Assembly (NCBI GenBank): GCA_028564675.1
Contig: JAOVVO010000444.1
Location: forward strand, 1 to 64,000
Direction: 5' to 3'
Length of the DNA stretch: 64,000 nt
Source: Onchocerca lupi
Lineage: Eukaryota > Nematoda > Chromadorea > Rhabditida > Onchocercidae
The notes beneath the pieces are model-generated. The model was not told the DNA's origin. It saw only the letters and a program-made list of their open reading frames with translations, and made no database searches. How positions within the stretch are numbered: position 1 is the stretch's first letter; every line of letters starts with the position of its first letter. The position numbers and the translations under genes were made by a program. This document shows positions 12,701 through 24,877 of this stretch, in pieces.

Positions 12701-13582
12701 AATTTTAATTTTGACCATTTTAATAACAACGATGCCTTTCTTAAATATATCAATAAAAATTTGCAAAATAATTGTTAGATCTCGCAAATCTGACCGCCTG
12801 ATTTAAAGGAATAAGGAAAAAACATTCTGAAAATGGAACTTGATCTTTTAAAAATGGAGCTGTTATTGAAATTAGCCAATGATCCAGTATCGATAACATT
12901 CGAAGGCTAAGCAGTACATCTAAAGTTTATTTCACATTTCACTTCGTTTCATATTTCAGTACAATATAATTCCAAACGTGAACTATTCCTATTTTACTTA
13001 CTTTTGGCAATTGAAAAGAATAGTTAACATTAAAAAATTGAACTGAAATAAATAAGCTTAGTCGAATTATTCAAATTCAAAGTTTCGCATACAGCAAAAC
13101 GTGAAGTTTCAACCATCAGCTTTTTCTTGTTTATTCCTAAAGTAACCTACAATATTTGTATTACCTATGGAATAAGAAGCAAAAATGAGTAATTTTTCAT
13201 CTTTATAATTTAAGAAATAGACTCCAGTGAAATTGTTATAAAATTCCATGTAATGTAGAAGTTTTGAATGCTGTTGAATTATTTAGCGGATTTTTTATTT
13301 TGCTGATTTTAATTTGTAGTTCGGAAATTTTTTGAAAGAGTTCTCTTTCACTCTTTCATTTGATTCATCTCACAAAGTATTTATTTACATTGCATGTCAT
13401 ATGCAATAATACTAGAAAAAAAAATAGCTGAAAAAGTTTAAATTGATCGATTCCCGTTATTATTCAAGGAAATTATTTACAAAGATTATGATTAGTGACC
13501 CTAAACGAAATTGTCAAGACAGCTACTGCTCTCGCCAATATTTTAATTATTTAAGTAACGTAAGTAAGTTAATCCTACTCGA
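9727..13582. other. Intergenic region between convergent genes
   Basis: Tail-to-tail spacer of 3.9 kb between the phospholipase B-like gene and the KIAA1143 homologue. The only open frames are short, hydrophobic and AT-driven, and I could not support a gene. It contains several poly-T runs and a second small group of TTATCA/TGATAA motifs at about 11755-11836. Confidence 0.65.
9835..9840 (+). promoter_or_regulatory. Poly(A) signal AATAAA
   Basis: AATAAA 109 bases after the stop codon of the phospholipase B-like gene. Confidence 0.5.
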
Positions 13583-14775
13583 TCAATTATCATCTTCTTC
13601 ATCATTAAACGACAATAATCTTGAATTCGATACGGCTATCTCTTTCGTTTCTTCTGAGTGCTTTCGTTTCTCGGCTGTTTCTTCCCCCGACTGCTGTTCT
13701 TTCCGTTTCATTGGCTTTTTGAAAATTATCTTCCCTTCTTCAATTTTCCTTTCTATAAAAGTTCACCTATTTAAAATCTAAAACAATCCACTATAAGCGT
13801 TCATATTTGCCAAGCACAAATTTTTTTTTCCTTCCCTTTTCATTCTAATAAGCTTTAAATTACAATATAACTAATAATGCCACTACGTTGTAGCACAATA
13901 CATTTCATCCTACATTTCGAGAAATTTTCTGGACTGAATCCAAAGCTATGTTTGATAATATCAAAGATTAGAAAAAAATCCATCGAAATCACTTACGATC
14001 TTCTTCAATACGCCTCTTCTCCAATTCAGCTTCTAGTCCTTTTTCATCCAGATCCTTCTGAGCGTCCAAAATAACGATCTAAATGAATCAATTTTACTCA
14101 GAAAGGATCTCTACAAATACAGCAGATAAGCAGATCTTACTTGAGGCCTATCCTCTTGATTCATTCGTGATAAGTCATCATCGTCCAGATCATTTTCAAT
14201 ATATCCTTCACCTGCAGTCGTTGAGAACTATAATAAAATTGCAAAGAATAACAATATTACTCTGAATTTATTAAGCAGATAAACTGACACTAAGACTCAT
14301 CAACTTTCCAGTGATGATCTCTTAAATAATATTCTTGATCAATTATAAAACGCAAAAATAAGCTTAAGATTTGATTTACAACTTCAGCTTTTATGTTGAC
14401 TTACTAAGAAACTAACACATTCGAATCGCTCTATTCATATATACTAACTGTTATTTGTTGCACAAAGTGCATTTGTTACATTAAGCAAATAAGTAATCAT
14501 TTATTGCATAAATGAATCATGCATATAATTTAATCCTTTCTTTTTTCTTCGTTTTTTTTTTTCTTAAACAAACAACTGAAAAGTAAACATTTTCAGTTTA
14601 AAAGAAAGAAAATTAATTACAGGGAAACAAAATCAATGGAAATAACTTTATTTTCGATTGTTGGCGGTGGCTTGTAGCCCAATTTCTCCTTGATTTTTTG
14701 TATAAAAGGTGGATCTTCTTGCAAAACGGCTGTTATCGATGACTTCTCCTTGTATGACAATTTCTTACCTGACAT
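13583..14775 (-). CDS. KIAA1143 homologue (small acidic/basic protein)
   Basis: Minus-strand exons: about 14629-14775, 14141-14227, 13997-14078, 13583-13752. The N-terminal block PPFIQKIKEKLGYKPPPTIE matches the family signature (PAFLARFKERVGY..GPTVE in the human protein). RPQIVILDAQKDL matches the QPQVVVLKKGDL region, KIIFKKPMKR the RIIFRKPVKR region, and LLSFNDEEDD the conserved SLLSFDNED tail. The protein is about 162 residues, close to the human 154. Its function is not established; it is charged and likely nuclear or cytosolic. The 3' edge of exon 1 is uncertain: a phase-0 donor GTTTCC at 14628 fits exon 2, whereas the stronger GTAATT at 14620 does not keep frame. The start region reads ATGTCAGGTAAG, a perfect cryptic donor 7 bases after the A of the ATG. 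It starts head-to-head with pyroglutamyl-peptidase I. Confidence 0.85.
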
Positions 14776-15604
14776 CTTTCACAATTTTCCTAATATCTGG
14801 AATAGTTTTACTTAGTAAATGAGTATCGAAAGTGATACAATTGGATGATAATTTACTTGGTCAAATTATCCTTAACATACGGAAGGAACAACAATAACCA
14901 ATTCAATATCCATTCACAAGATAATCTCATCAATTTCTAAATAAACTCAATTAACAGAAGAATTACATCGAATAACGAAAGAGCGAATGTCTATTAATTC
15001 AAATACTCCGTATGGTAGAATTTTATAACAGATCGGTAGTTCGCACATCTCAGATAATGTGTGTCTGTCTGTCTGTGTGCATATGTGTGTGTGTGTGTGT
15101 GTGCAGGTTGCATGGATGCGTGTGTGGGTATGCGTGTATATGTGTATGTACGTGTGTGTATGTCGAGGTATGTGTGTATGTGAGTATGTATGTTTATGCA
15201 TGTGTCTGTTTCTGTTGGCGTATGTTACATATGTCTGTGCGTATGTCTGTGTATGTCGACGTATGTCACGTATTTTTGTGCATGTGTGTATATATATCCC
15301 CATGCATGCATCTATCGCACTGAATGACAGATGTCGCCAAAGATCAATTATTGGGTTGCGGACAAACTTACTTGATTTCTAACAATTGCTGTGTCGCAAT
15401 TCTCTGCAACATTGATGGAAGAGAATGAAAAGTTTTCTCTCTTATTTTTGAAAATTTGAAATAGAATGATAGATGCATCTCTAAACTTTATACTTTTCAA
15501 AATAATTAATAAATGATATGTCTGGAAATTGAAGATGTTAGAATGAGAAACTATATTTTTGTTATTATATAACGCACGCAGACTTTTTTAGATTTCCGAA
15601 CGAT
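14776..15604. promoter_or_regulatory. Shared upstream region of KIAA1143 homologue and pyroglutamyl-peptidase I
   Basis: 830 bases between two divergent start codons. The centre is a GT/GTAT-rich tract (15058-15290). No protein is credible here: the open frames on both strands come from the repeat, giving Cys/Val on one strand and Thr/His on the other. Confidence 0.6.
15058..15290. repeat. Degenerate (GT)n / (TGTA)n tract
   Basis: Pure GT run at about 15085-15104 inside some 230 bases of GTGTATG/GTCTGTAT variants. Purine-pyrimidine alternation of this kind can adopt Z-DNA. It sits between two divergent genes. Confidence 0.9.
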
Positions 15605-17426
15605 ATGACACATTTGCTAGAGCCGAAATTGACAATTGTTCTTACGGGATTCGGTCCATTCCAGTTATTCGATACTAATCCCAGTGAAAAAGTGGTGCAA
15701 CGAATTGTCGAAGAAGGTACAATAATCTTTTACTTTTAATCTTTTGATAGTGATGAAATTCATCTTCTCATTAGTGATACTTTTCGTTTCTTATTTCGTT
15801 TACTTTATTTTTATCTTTTCCCGATTAAGTGATAGTTTGCTTTACTACAGGAATAGATATACTACCGAATTAGAGGTATATGTCGCATTAAATTAGTGGA
15901 TAATTATGTGGGGAAACTGAGAAGTATAGTTACATTACTGATTTACAAGTTTAATTTGACTTGAGGTATCAAAGATATACAACCAAATGCCAGAATTATC
16001 GTTAAGGTGATGCCAGTAGTATATGAGGATGTGCAGTATATAGTGTCTGAATTATGGGAGAAATATCATCCTGATGTAAGTTTCGCTCGTTAATATATAT
16101 GCATTATTCCGATCACCATCCTTGAAATGCTAAAAAATTATCACTTTTGACATTGTTGTTGCATCAGCACTCCTGAACTTTCTCACTTTATTTTGTGTTT
16201 ATATAAACAATGTGCAATTGGTGTAGAAGATATATGAGTCGGAAATTATTCATAATGCTTGCCATTTTTATATTTTACTATTTTAGAATGTAAATTTGCA
16301 TTTCTATATTTTAATATTTCAAGAATATGAAATTTCAGCGTCAATATTAGCAACGAAATGGATAATTAGAGCTTATTAGTGAAATACCAAATCGTTTTGC
16401 AGCTTGTTGTGCATTTGGGTGTTCATTCCGTCAGTCATGTAATAAAAATCGAAACAAGAAGTTGTGGTATCGGTTATTATCAAGATGATGTCAAATGTAA
16501 TTTTTTGTCTCTGTCTATGGAAAGAAAAATTCTATTTATTCATATCTTTGGCAAATTGAATGATTAATTAGAATTGTTCCTGAAGTTTAAAATCTCAATC
16601 AATCAAACTCTTATAAAATTGTATTTCTATAATGTTTATGTATATTGATCAAATTGCAGCAAAAACACCGGAAAACCATAGGTGTCCACTGGTTGATTGC
16701 TGTTTTGATGATGAGAAAAGCATTATATATACTGGATTAGATTGTGAGAAACTTCTGGAAGCAGTGAGAACGGAATTTGCTGACGAAAATGTACAATTTG
16801 AGTTATCTGATGATCCAGGAAGGTTAGAATTATACCGTTATGTTCCTTCTGTTTTGGTTTCCAGTCCTCTTGCTGATATCTTTTCAAAACAAATAAAAAT
16901 TAGAAATTTAGTGGACATTTCTATCAGAAGTCTAATTTATATTCGCAAACTGTCATTATCTGGCTATTACACAATCTAAGAAGTTAATGAATCATTTAAC
17001 TATCATAACTTCAGTTGATAATGCATCATGAAAATGATACAATTTTACCCTTAATAAGATTCAGCCTCGTCTCTACTTGGCTTTCTTAGAATGTGTGCAA
17101 TATATTCAAATCTCCCAGTAACTTTTTCTACTATTTAATGTATTAATAGTTTGACTTTCATATTTCATGATTATAGTCTTGATATAAATGAAACCTAATA
17201 CGAAATGATTCTCAGGTATTTATGCGCGTATTCTTATTATATTTCACTTCGGCATGACAGGAACTGTTCCCTGTTTGTACACATTCCATGTTTCAATAAG
17301 TGCTGTACCTTGGAACTTATCACAAAAATTGTCAAAGAAATCATTCGTCTATCAATACTACAGATTCTGAAAGCGCGCGAAAAAATCCCGGAAGTCTTTG
17401 TGAGAGCAAGCAACGCAGTTGTATGA
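15605..17426 (+). CDS. Pyroglutamyl-peptidase I (family C15)
   Basis: Exons: 15605-15716, 15966-16075, 16403-16496, 16660-16822, 17216-17426; all phases agree; 229 residues, close to the usual 209-215. It removes N-terminal pyroglutamate from peptides in the cytosol. Family motifs in order are VLTGFGPF near residue 12, LVVHLGVHS, the glutamate block IKIETRSCGIGY, the cysteine block DDPGRYLCAYSYY and the histidine block LFVHIP. The Glu-Cys-His catalytic triad is therefore complete and the enzyme should be active. The start follows an ACTTTTTTAG acceptor (ends 15591), suggesting trans-splicing. The 17602 AATAAA could be its poly(A) signal. Confidence 0.93.
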
Positions 17427-18821
17427 CAAAACGGCTTTCATTCGCATTAATTGTTCTTTCTTTGTAGCTCGAACCTTTTCCCTTTTCGTCGCTAATATTT
17501 TTAATAACGGAAATGTATTGGGATTTAAACTTGTTTTATTATATCTTTTATATGAAGTGTATAAATCCGAAATATTATTTCATGTAAAATTATCTGTATA
17601 AAATAAAATATTCGATTCCCACATCATGTGAATCACTATCATTTGGTTTATCCACTAGCCCGCACTTTTCCTGGGATCATAAAGAAATGCGACTTTCTTA
17701 ATTCCAAGTTCTTTGTATTTCAACTTAGCTTCTTTATGCAAAAAGAAAAAAAAAAAAAAAAAGAAATTAGGATTAATGGCATAATGCTTTCGATGTTTTG
17801 AACTGAAATGTAACATTTTTTACGCTGTTATTCGGCCACTTTATTCAGAACTTCAAGAAAAAAGTGAAGTATTTTTCAATCAAGAAAAGTACAAAACATT
17901 TTTTCAACCCATCTCTTCAAGAATTTTTATAAATGCAAAAAATAACATTTCTAGCGTTTATCGTCATTAGTTTAAAGCAATGTTATAACAGCATCAATTT
18001 AAAAAAAAAAAAATCCTGTTTCATCACTATGGTTTCGAAATGGATTGAAAAAATGAAATATTCTGAATATTTAGAAAGCATACGATTGAAAACAGTATCA
18101 ATGAGTTAGTTTATCTATATAAAGAATTTAATATAAGAAAGAAGATTTTCTTGCAAAGTCACAGAATAGGTGTTTTATTTTCAAGAAATATAAAGCAGCG
18201 CAATAAGTCAACCAATCAAATGAATTTCAAGTAGTCGAAATTCAAGATCTTTCAATCATTAAAGAGTTGTATGTATTCAATGCTTGGAAATTATTGATTT
18301 CTATCATGGTATTCTAATATTTCTGCAAAATAGGGCGTTTTATTTCTAAACAATATAAAACAGAGCATATATGAATACAAATAAAGTCGAATGGGCCAGA
18401 ATATGAAAAGTAACCTTTTCTAAGGTTATACTAAAATTAAACTTTAAAAGCTTTTCATCATTACTATTGCAAGTCTTCACCTCTTGAAATCAAAGCTTGA
18501 ACTCCATGAATACTGGCTACATTTTAATGCAAGTTACGCTAACTAAAAAAAAAAAAAAGAAGAGAACGATTTTAAATTAATTTTAGAATATTTCTACAAG
18601 TTCTACCAACACTTAAAAAAAAAAAAAGAAGGTGAATAAAATAACATCGAGCTGCGACAAGCTTGATAAGCTAAGCGCTTGGCCAAGTTCAATTCTAAGT
18701 TGCGTTTCAAAATGAAGAACAACATGCTCTGAATTTGCTGATAGTTCAAATTTTTGTTATTACCATGGAATCAATGAAATCCATATGTTAAACAACTTTT
18801 GTCAAATATTTGTAGAAACAA
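17427..18821. other. Intergenic region between convergent genes
   Basis: Tail-to-tail spacer between pyroglutamyl-peptidase I and FITM2. It holds an AATAAA at 17602-17607, several A-tracts, and two diverged copies of a sequence resembling GTTTTATTTC.A..AATATAAA.CAG (about 18168-18205 and 18336-18372). No gene seen. Confidence 0.6.
17602..17607 (+). promoter_or_regulatory. Poly(A) signal AATAAA
   Basis: AATAAA 176 bases after the pyroglutamyl-peptidase I stop codon. Confidence 0.5.
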
Positions 18822-21004
18822 TTATGTCGTTTTACGAGTATGCTGTAATGGCGGTGGGGGAATTCCAACTTTCTTGTACCAAATGTGATACGTAAAATAC
18901 CAGCAAAGAACAGCGACCAGTGCACCCATCACTTTGTGATATATATGATGATAATAAAGCACCGAAATCAGTAGTTCAAAATCCTATAAAAAAAATTAAG
19001 AATGCTCAATTTTTATCAATTGTGTCTTGAATTAAATTAATTTATAATAGATTTTAGTTAAGTCAGTGGAATGCACCAGTGTTAAATGTTGAAAAGCAAG
19101 GCTAAATATGAGCAGAAAAATTATTTATATTTTGACCAGAAAGAAAAAAATCTATTGCAAGTCAATAAAAAAATGCAATATATGTCTATTAACAAATCAT
19201 TCTTAATAAAATAAATCATATTTTGAAAATTCTATTATCATTCACTGAAGAGGAGTTATTTTATTGATCAAATAGTCTGCGAACTAAAACCAAGCCAAAA
19301 ATTTCTCCAGAAAAATAAGAAATACAAGATGATTTCTGATTTTCTGTTGCTAAAAAATGACAAATTATTACCCAAAGTAGATGAAGAGCACACATAAAAA
19401 TGAAGAAAATTTTAATGAGATTTTCGTTTTTAACCGAAGGCATCTTTCGAGTGCGATGAACTATTGTTACGGAGCGGAACGCTAAAGCCTGAAAATTTGG
19501 AACATTAAATCATAGTTAACAGTAAGAGATGGAAAGTATCCAAGTTCTAAATCCAGACCTGGCTTTCACATCATCATTGGATAATCTAAATTCTTCTAAT
19601 TAAAAATAGGATGAATGATTAGAAGTTCCAGCAATTTTTAGGATTTCATTATTTTAATAGTAATGATACTTACTTCTTCACATATGATAAGAGAACTGTA
19701 GATAAGAATAAAGCAATGACCACTGATATCAAAGCCAGGAATCCATTTACCACCATCAACAGTACACGATGAACGAGGACTCAGTTTAGACCCATGGCAA
19801 TGACCTGTCATTTGTTCAAATACTACAAATCTGAAACGATATAATTAGCTAATTGCATGAAATCAACACTGTTATTGATCCATAAGTCCTTTTTGTTCAT
19901 ATTCTTGCATTATTGATACAATAAAATGGAAAAATGTAGCATTATACGTGAATTTTAGCGCGTAAAGTTAAAGATGAAAGTAAGAAAAGTTCAAAATATA
20001 AAATATGTAAAACTCTCACGCATGAGTGCAGTAATACCATATTGTTGTGGCAATTATCATACGGCTTAAATTCTGCATAATCCCTGAAGTTCATAAATTC
20101 TTTCAATAAAAACTTTAAAATTATGAGGAAAATAAATTATAGAAATCAATCAAAAGAATGATAAAGTAGAAAATATCCATTTCAATATTTTCATCAAGAA
20201 AATTTAGGCTAAAGACTTTGAAAGTTGTAGGGAATGGAAAACTTCAGTGGTCTCATGGGCATAAAAAATAGTTGGATTTCTAACTGTGAGAGAGAGCTAA
20301 AAGAAATACCTGAGATGGTTTGACCAACAGCAATCGAAATATACCAAATAAATGGACACACAACGAAACATGTCCAAAACCAACCCAATTTAACAAAATA
20401 ACTATTCAAAATATTATTCTTCTACAAATATTTGATATTAAACGAATAATTTTTGTCGAAGAAATAAAAAAAAATGCAATATCTAGTTTTAAAATTTAAA
20501 TATCTGTCGATATGTTTCAGCTGTTACTTATGAATTCAATTAAAATTTACTAGCAAGTTTGTCTGCACTTCTTTATCATTTAATACTACTTAAGACCTTC
20601 TTTGGCAAGATCTTAGATTTGATGAACCCAAAAGTTAAATTAGTCCACATGAATCCATTACGTCCAAAAGTTACATGCATATACACTAAAATATTCTTGT
20701 CCAAGTATAAAAAAATAACTCCCAAAACTTCTCATCATATAGTCGTGTCATTTCTTTCCAAAAAATTTATTGGAAAAAAAAAAGAACCAACCTTTACTAA
20801 GTAATAATGATTAGGTAATGGTACAACGGCAGCGAAAACTGATAGCAGAAAAACTGCTAACAGATGGAAGATAGCTTTTCGATCTGTGCTTAAATAAAGA
20901 TATTTACGAGCAAAGTGTATTAATATGCCACATATAATATCATAGGCTTCAGCAACATTTGAATGATACTGTATGGATTGTCGATGTTGGGTTTTAACCG
21001 CCAT
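18822..21004 (-). CDS. FITM2: Fat storage-inducing transmembrane protein (FIT2 family), ER acyl-CoA diphosphatase
   Basis: Minus-strand exons: 20792-21004, 20310-20421, 20020-20083, 19674-19830, 19372-19488, 18822-18983; 274 residues, close to the vertebrate 262. FIT proteins are multi-pass ER proteins that hydrolyse acyl-CoA and support lipid-droplet budding and ER lipid balance. Matching blocks are NNILNSYFVKLGWFWTC (family NVLNVYFVKVAW), ATTIWYYCT (GTAIWYICT), a Cys-rich luminal loop ending in KWIPGFDISGHCFIL, and LYYHHIYHKVMG near the end. Both catalytic histidines are present: the one in GFDISGH and the second in YYHH (family YFHN). About six hydrophobic segments are visible. Start ATG 21004 opens the first exon with no longer upstream frame. 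Confidence 0.93.
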
Positions 21005-21692
21005 TGCACACTTATATCGGATAGCGAATATTAAGAATCGTTAATAGTCCAAAGAATCTGTAAACTCGAAAGATTTGCATATCCCAAGGCTTTTATAGAT
21101 TATAATTAATTCCACCAGAGATATAAATGTAGCCCGTGAACAAAAGCTGCACAATGTTACCACTTTAAGTCCTGTTACAATATCAGTATAATTTCTGTCA
21201 CCAAAAAAACTAGAGATTTAGAAGTAATCGGAACGAATTTCTGCAGAAAAGGTCGAAAGAACGTAATTAATTTTCAAGAATGGTCAGAGCTAATCCATCG
21301 ATGGTACAAAATTTTTCTCTTTGACATAATTATTTTCAAGCCGGAGTCATCTGAATTTTTTTTTTTTAGGAAATCTAACTTATTCAAAACACTTAAAACT
21401 CGAAAGCCAATGACACCATCCAGTTCATATGTCATAGCATTCCATTCAGATGGAAGCAGAAGCTCACTCCAGGATCCTTATAATTTAAGCCAATGTTTGG
21501 TTCATCCCACTACGTCGATTCTGCTTGGCAAAAATGGCTCACTCACTCCCTCTATTCATCACCTTCCTTTTTTATTTATGATTCTGAAAATTCGAATATT
21601 TAATTAATCATGATACATAAATATATCTATAAAAATTTGACTTGTTTTGCTTCATAAAATTCATCCTATTAGATATACAAAAATATATAAAT

Positions 21693-21716
21693 TACACACA
21701 CACACACATACACATA
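21693..21716. repeat. (AC)n microsatellite
   Basis: Short CA dinucleotide run with an ATAC interruption. Confidence 0.9.
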
Positions 21717-21725
21717 CTCTGAGAC

Positions 21726-21769
21726 GTCGTTCCGACGACCATTCCTTTTCGGATCCAAATCCGAAGGAA
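21726..21769. repeat. Two adjacent GC-rich hairpins
   Basis: 21726-21739 is a perfect 5-base stem with a TCCG loop. 21742-21769 pairs TTCC..TTCGGAT with ATCCGAAGGAA around a CCAA loop, with a two-T bulge. They are GC-rich compared with their surroundings. Origin unknown: it could be a small RNA, a mobile-element end or a regulatory structure. Confidence 0.55.
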
Positions 21770-22354
21770 GGGGACTTTAATTTCAGTACTATAAGTTCAT
21801 CATAAATTTTTTTTCAAAAAATTACAGCTATCAATATCTGAATGTATATTTTCATCAGCAAAATTTTGTTTACCTCGTATGAGATTGACACGGAAATAAA
21901 TATCGAAGAGAGCACTTACATAATCAATGTCTCCCGAAATCGAATACGAATAATTTAATAGACAGCAACAATGAAAATTCGCACACAAATTAACAATATG
22001 ACAAGTTGACAATAATAAAAAGCAATCCTGGAAATTATAAACGAAGCATCAAATATTCAAATTATTATTATTATAAAATAATTATGATAATAACAGGTAA
22101 TCTATGAACCAATTTATGAATGATAACTGAAACGAGTGAATCGTACTAGATAGACTGAAAATCTCCATAAGGTAAACACACGAAAATAATGCAAACAATG
22201 AAATGCCTCAGCATTCTCTATTTGAATATCCTGTACAACCATCTCAGATTTCCTTCAAAAATAAATACATGTATCCAAAAATTAAAAAGTAACAAGTTAA
22301 TTAAAATTCTAGAATACCCTATCTTTTTTGCGGACCCATCAGCAGCTGTAATTA

Positions 22355-24877
22355 TTAGAATTCATCATCATCAATATCTTCATCTATATGACTCCTTTTT
22401 AACATCCACTTCCCGAACCATTTACTACGAATATGATGCTCTTTCATGAATCTATATAATTCGCTTTCTCTTTCTTCCCTTAATTCGACTTCAATGTTAT
22501 TCTTAATGCACTGATATGTTTCATCGATTGATAAATCGGAAAACAAAGAAACACTAAAAACTGCCATAGATGACAACACTCTGAAAACGTAAAAGATTGA
22601 ATTATCATAAAATCTATGATTTATGCGACACCGCTTTGTTTCAACGCATTATGTGAATACGTCACAAGATTGACATATGTTGATCATGTAGGATCATGAA
22701 CTAACGGATTGGTAAATCTTTGGGACAGAATTATTGCAGCAACCACCAACTGTGTATCATCCCACAGAATTATAAAATTTATCGTATTTACTAAACGTTA
22801 GTGAAGCGTTTTTCATTGACAAGCCCAAAAAGATTGATTAAAATAAATCTTTAATGGGTGATATAACGAATCTTCTACATGCTAAGCCATTTATAGCATG
22901 CGAATATGTTTCAACTCAGGATGTGTTGAGGTGAACAGCAAAAGAAACGCAATAATCTATTGATTGATTCTAACAAATTTAGATTTTTCTAAACCTTATA
23001 CGTCGTTTCACACAACTACTTATACGGATTTCATTTCAAAAAAAAAAAACCGATAGGCCATAACAAAACGACTTACCCTAACATTAGTCCACCTTTCACT
23101 GCTTGTAATGGCTTTACTCCCAAAGAATAACTAAATATAGTTGGGATAACAGCTGAAAACTTTAAAATCGTTTCAATAAAAAATTTCAATAAAGAGAAAA
23201 AAAATGCAAATAAGCAAATTATATCAAAATTTTACAATCTTTTACAAAAAATCCAGTCATTTCGATAATAGCATTTAAGTTGATGGGGTTAAGTAAGTTC
23301 TAGTATTTTCTTCAAGACAAACTTCAAGATCGTGCCGAACTTCAACAACATTATTCATTTATTTATTTGCAGTATCATTTTCCAATCCGTTTTCATATAT
23401 TAATTTGAAAACACCTACTTGTAGCAAATGGAATAGTCCAAAGCGAAAAATGTTCACTCCATGTTGCAAACTGCGTTATAAAAATCCTGTAAAAGTCAAA
23501 ACGATTAAAGAATGCTCTAAGATTTTATCTGCACAATTGTAACCCATTAAACTTTTGTCTAAATAATTATAAAATTTTTCCCATTTCCCGAAAACTGATT
23601 AAAGCTGTTTCAATTCTCTTTTCATAAATTAATAAAAGTATAACTTTAATACATCATGCATCCAATGTTAGCAGCCATTAAAGCGCCGCTAAAGATGCTT
23701 TTCGTTATACATTTTCCCAATCCATTACTGGCGTTACTATTCTGAAAATTCAACTCTCCTTCTCAAATCAATTATTCAGATTTAATTACCAACTATTGAT
23801 AGAATTTTCAATTTCTTTAAAAATCAAGATAATCACAAATAGTGAAATCCGACCAGAACAATCAAGTGAAGTATTATTAAGAATGAAAGTTTTGTGGTCC
23901 ATTTTTCTGGCCAAAGTTATTCCTGCTTCAAAGTGGATAGCAATCGACTGAAAGTAAAATAAAGAAAATGAAATCAAATTTACGAGGAAACTATTTCGCT
24001 GCTCAGCCTTCGCTAAAATCATCCTTGTGACAACACTAATTACAGTTTGACTTAAAAATGCCACTTTCATGCTCTTTAACGTTATCCACTTCTCAAAATT
24101 CACATCTGCAAATAAGCTATGAATAATCAAAATTACCAGAAAAACTTTCTAATTAATCAAACGATCAGTCAAAAAGTGCAGATGAACTGAGTTCCTTTTT
24201 CAAAAATCATGTGGTACTCATCATAACTTCTTCTTATGCATTCCAGAAATGTCTCTAATAACTATTTTGGAAGACAATTCATAATCTCAGCCTGGAATGA
24301 CTGATTTCATGATTTGTTCTTCTCTTCAAATTTAGATAAACATGATTTTAAAAAGAATACTTTCATCGTCATAAAATTCTTTCAATTTCTCCCATCTTAA
24401 ATTTTCGACGATGTATGAGAAGAAAGAAGAAGTGTTCACAGTATTACTTTGTCCAGCTGCTACTACATCAACAGATTTATTGTTATTCACATCATCTATA
24501 ATAATAAGAATGTAATTTCATACAATTTCAAAATTTGAATTTTGGACCTAATTAGAATCACAGAAGTTATTCTACATACAACTTCCGATTTCTCTTCTAT
24601 TACCTTATTTTACTTGTTTCAAAGCTATTATTCACTTGGTAACTTAGTTCGAAAACTCATCGTTCAATTCTAGTGTATGTCGTTGTTTCATTTCTAACGA
24701 AATTTGAAAAGAACTGTTATTTGAGAAATTCTCAGAAAGTCATCAGTCCTAACATAAACAAATATTAAACGAACCATCAGCAGACATTGCTTTTAGATAA
24801 CCGAACCATTTTCGTGTATATAATGGCCGAAATACGACTGTTTCAAGCAAGGTATTTCTGTCCTCGCCATCAAGCAT
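22355..24877 (-). CDS. Multi-pass protein resembling TIMMDC1 (Tim17/22/23-like, complex I assembly)
   Basis: Minus-strand exons: 24775-24877, 24342-24495, 23984-24116, 23837-23947, 23653-23741, 23419-23486, 23077-23152, 22355-22580; every junction is in phase; 319 residues. The family call rests on weak but ordered similarity: LRWEKLKEFYDDES (TIMMDC1 GWDRLRELFGKDE), a membrane segment ending in AKAEQRNS (family AKQQYIEQ), and a C-terminal stretch TVIPTIFSYSLGVKPLQAVK then GGLMLG. That stretch follows the TIMMDC1 pattern AGAVTGSLFR.N.GLRG..AGG..G. Human TIMMDC1 has 285 residues and acts in the mitochondrial inner membrane during complex I assembly. The C-terminal tail is highly charged. Other Tim17-superfamily proteins are possible. 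It starts divergently from KGD4. Confidence 0.6.

Larger units (their letters stand above)
21005..22354. other. Intergenic region upstream of FITM2
   Basis: Spacer between the FITM2 start and the end of the TIMMDC1-like gene. It includes a less AT-rich stretch (about 21400-21560) with a 65-codon plus-strand open frame that matches nothing I know, an AC microsatellite (21693-21716) and two adjacent hairpins (21726-21769). Confidence 0.6.

Noticed and set aside
13443..13781. 112-codon plus-strand open frame
   Set aside because: It lies opposite the last exon of the KIAA1143 homologue, whose minus-strand reading has family motifs and correct splice phases.
14947..15382. Open frames of 100-118 codons on both strands
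   Set aside because: They are translations of the GT/GTAT repeat (Cys/Val on one strand, Thr/His on the other) and disappear outside it.
21410..21607. 65-codon plus-strand frame upstream of FITM2
   Set aside because: Less AT-rich than its surroundings but no splice partners, no motif and no homology I can recall.
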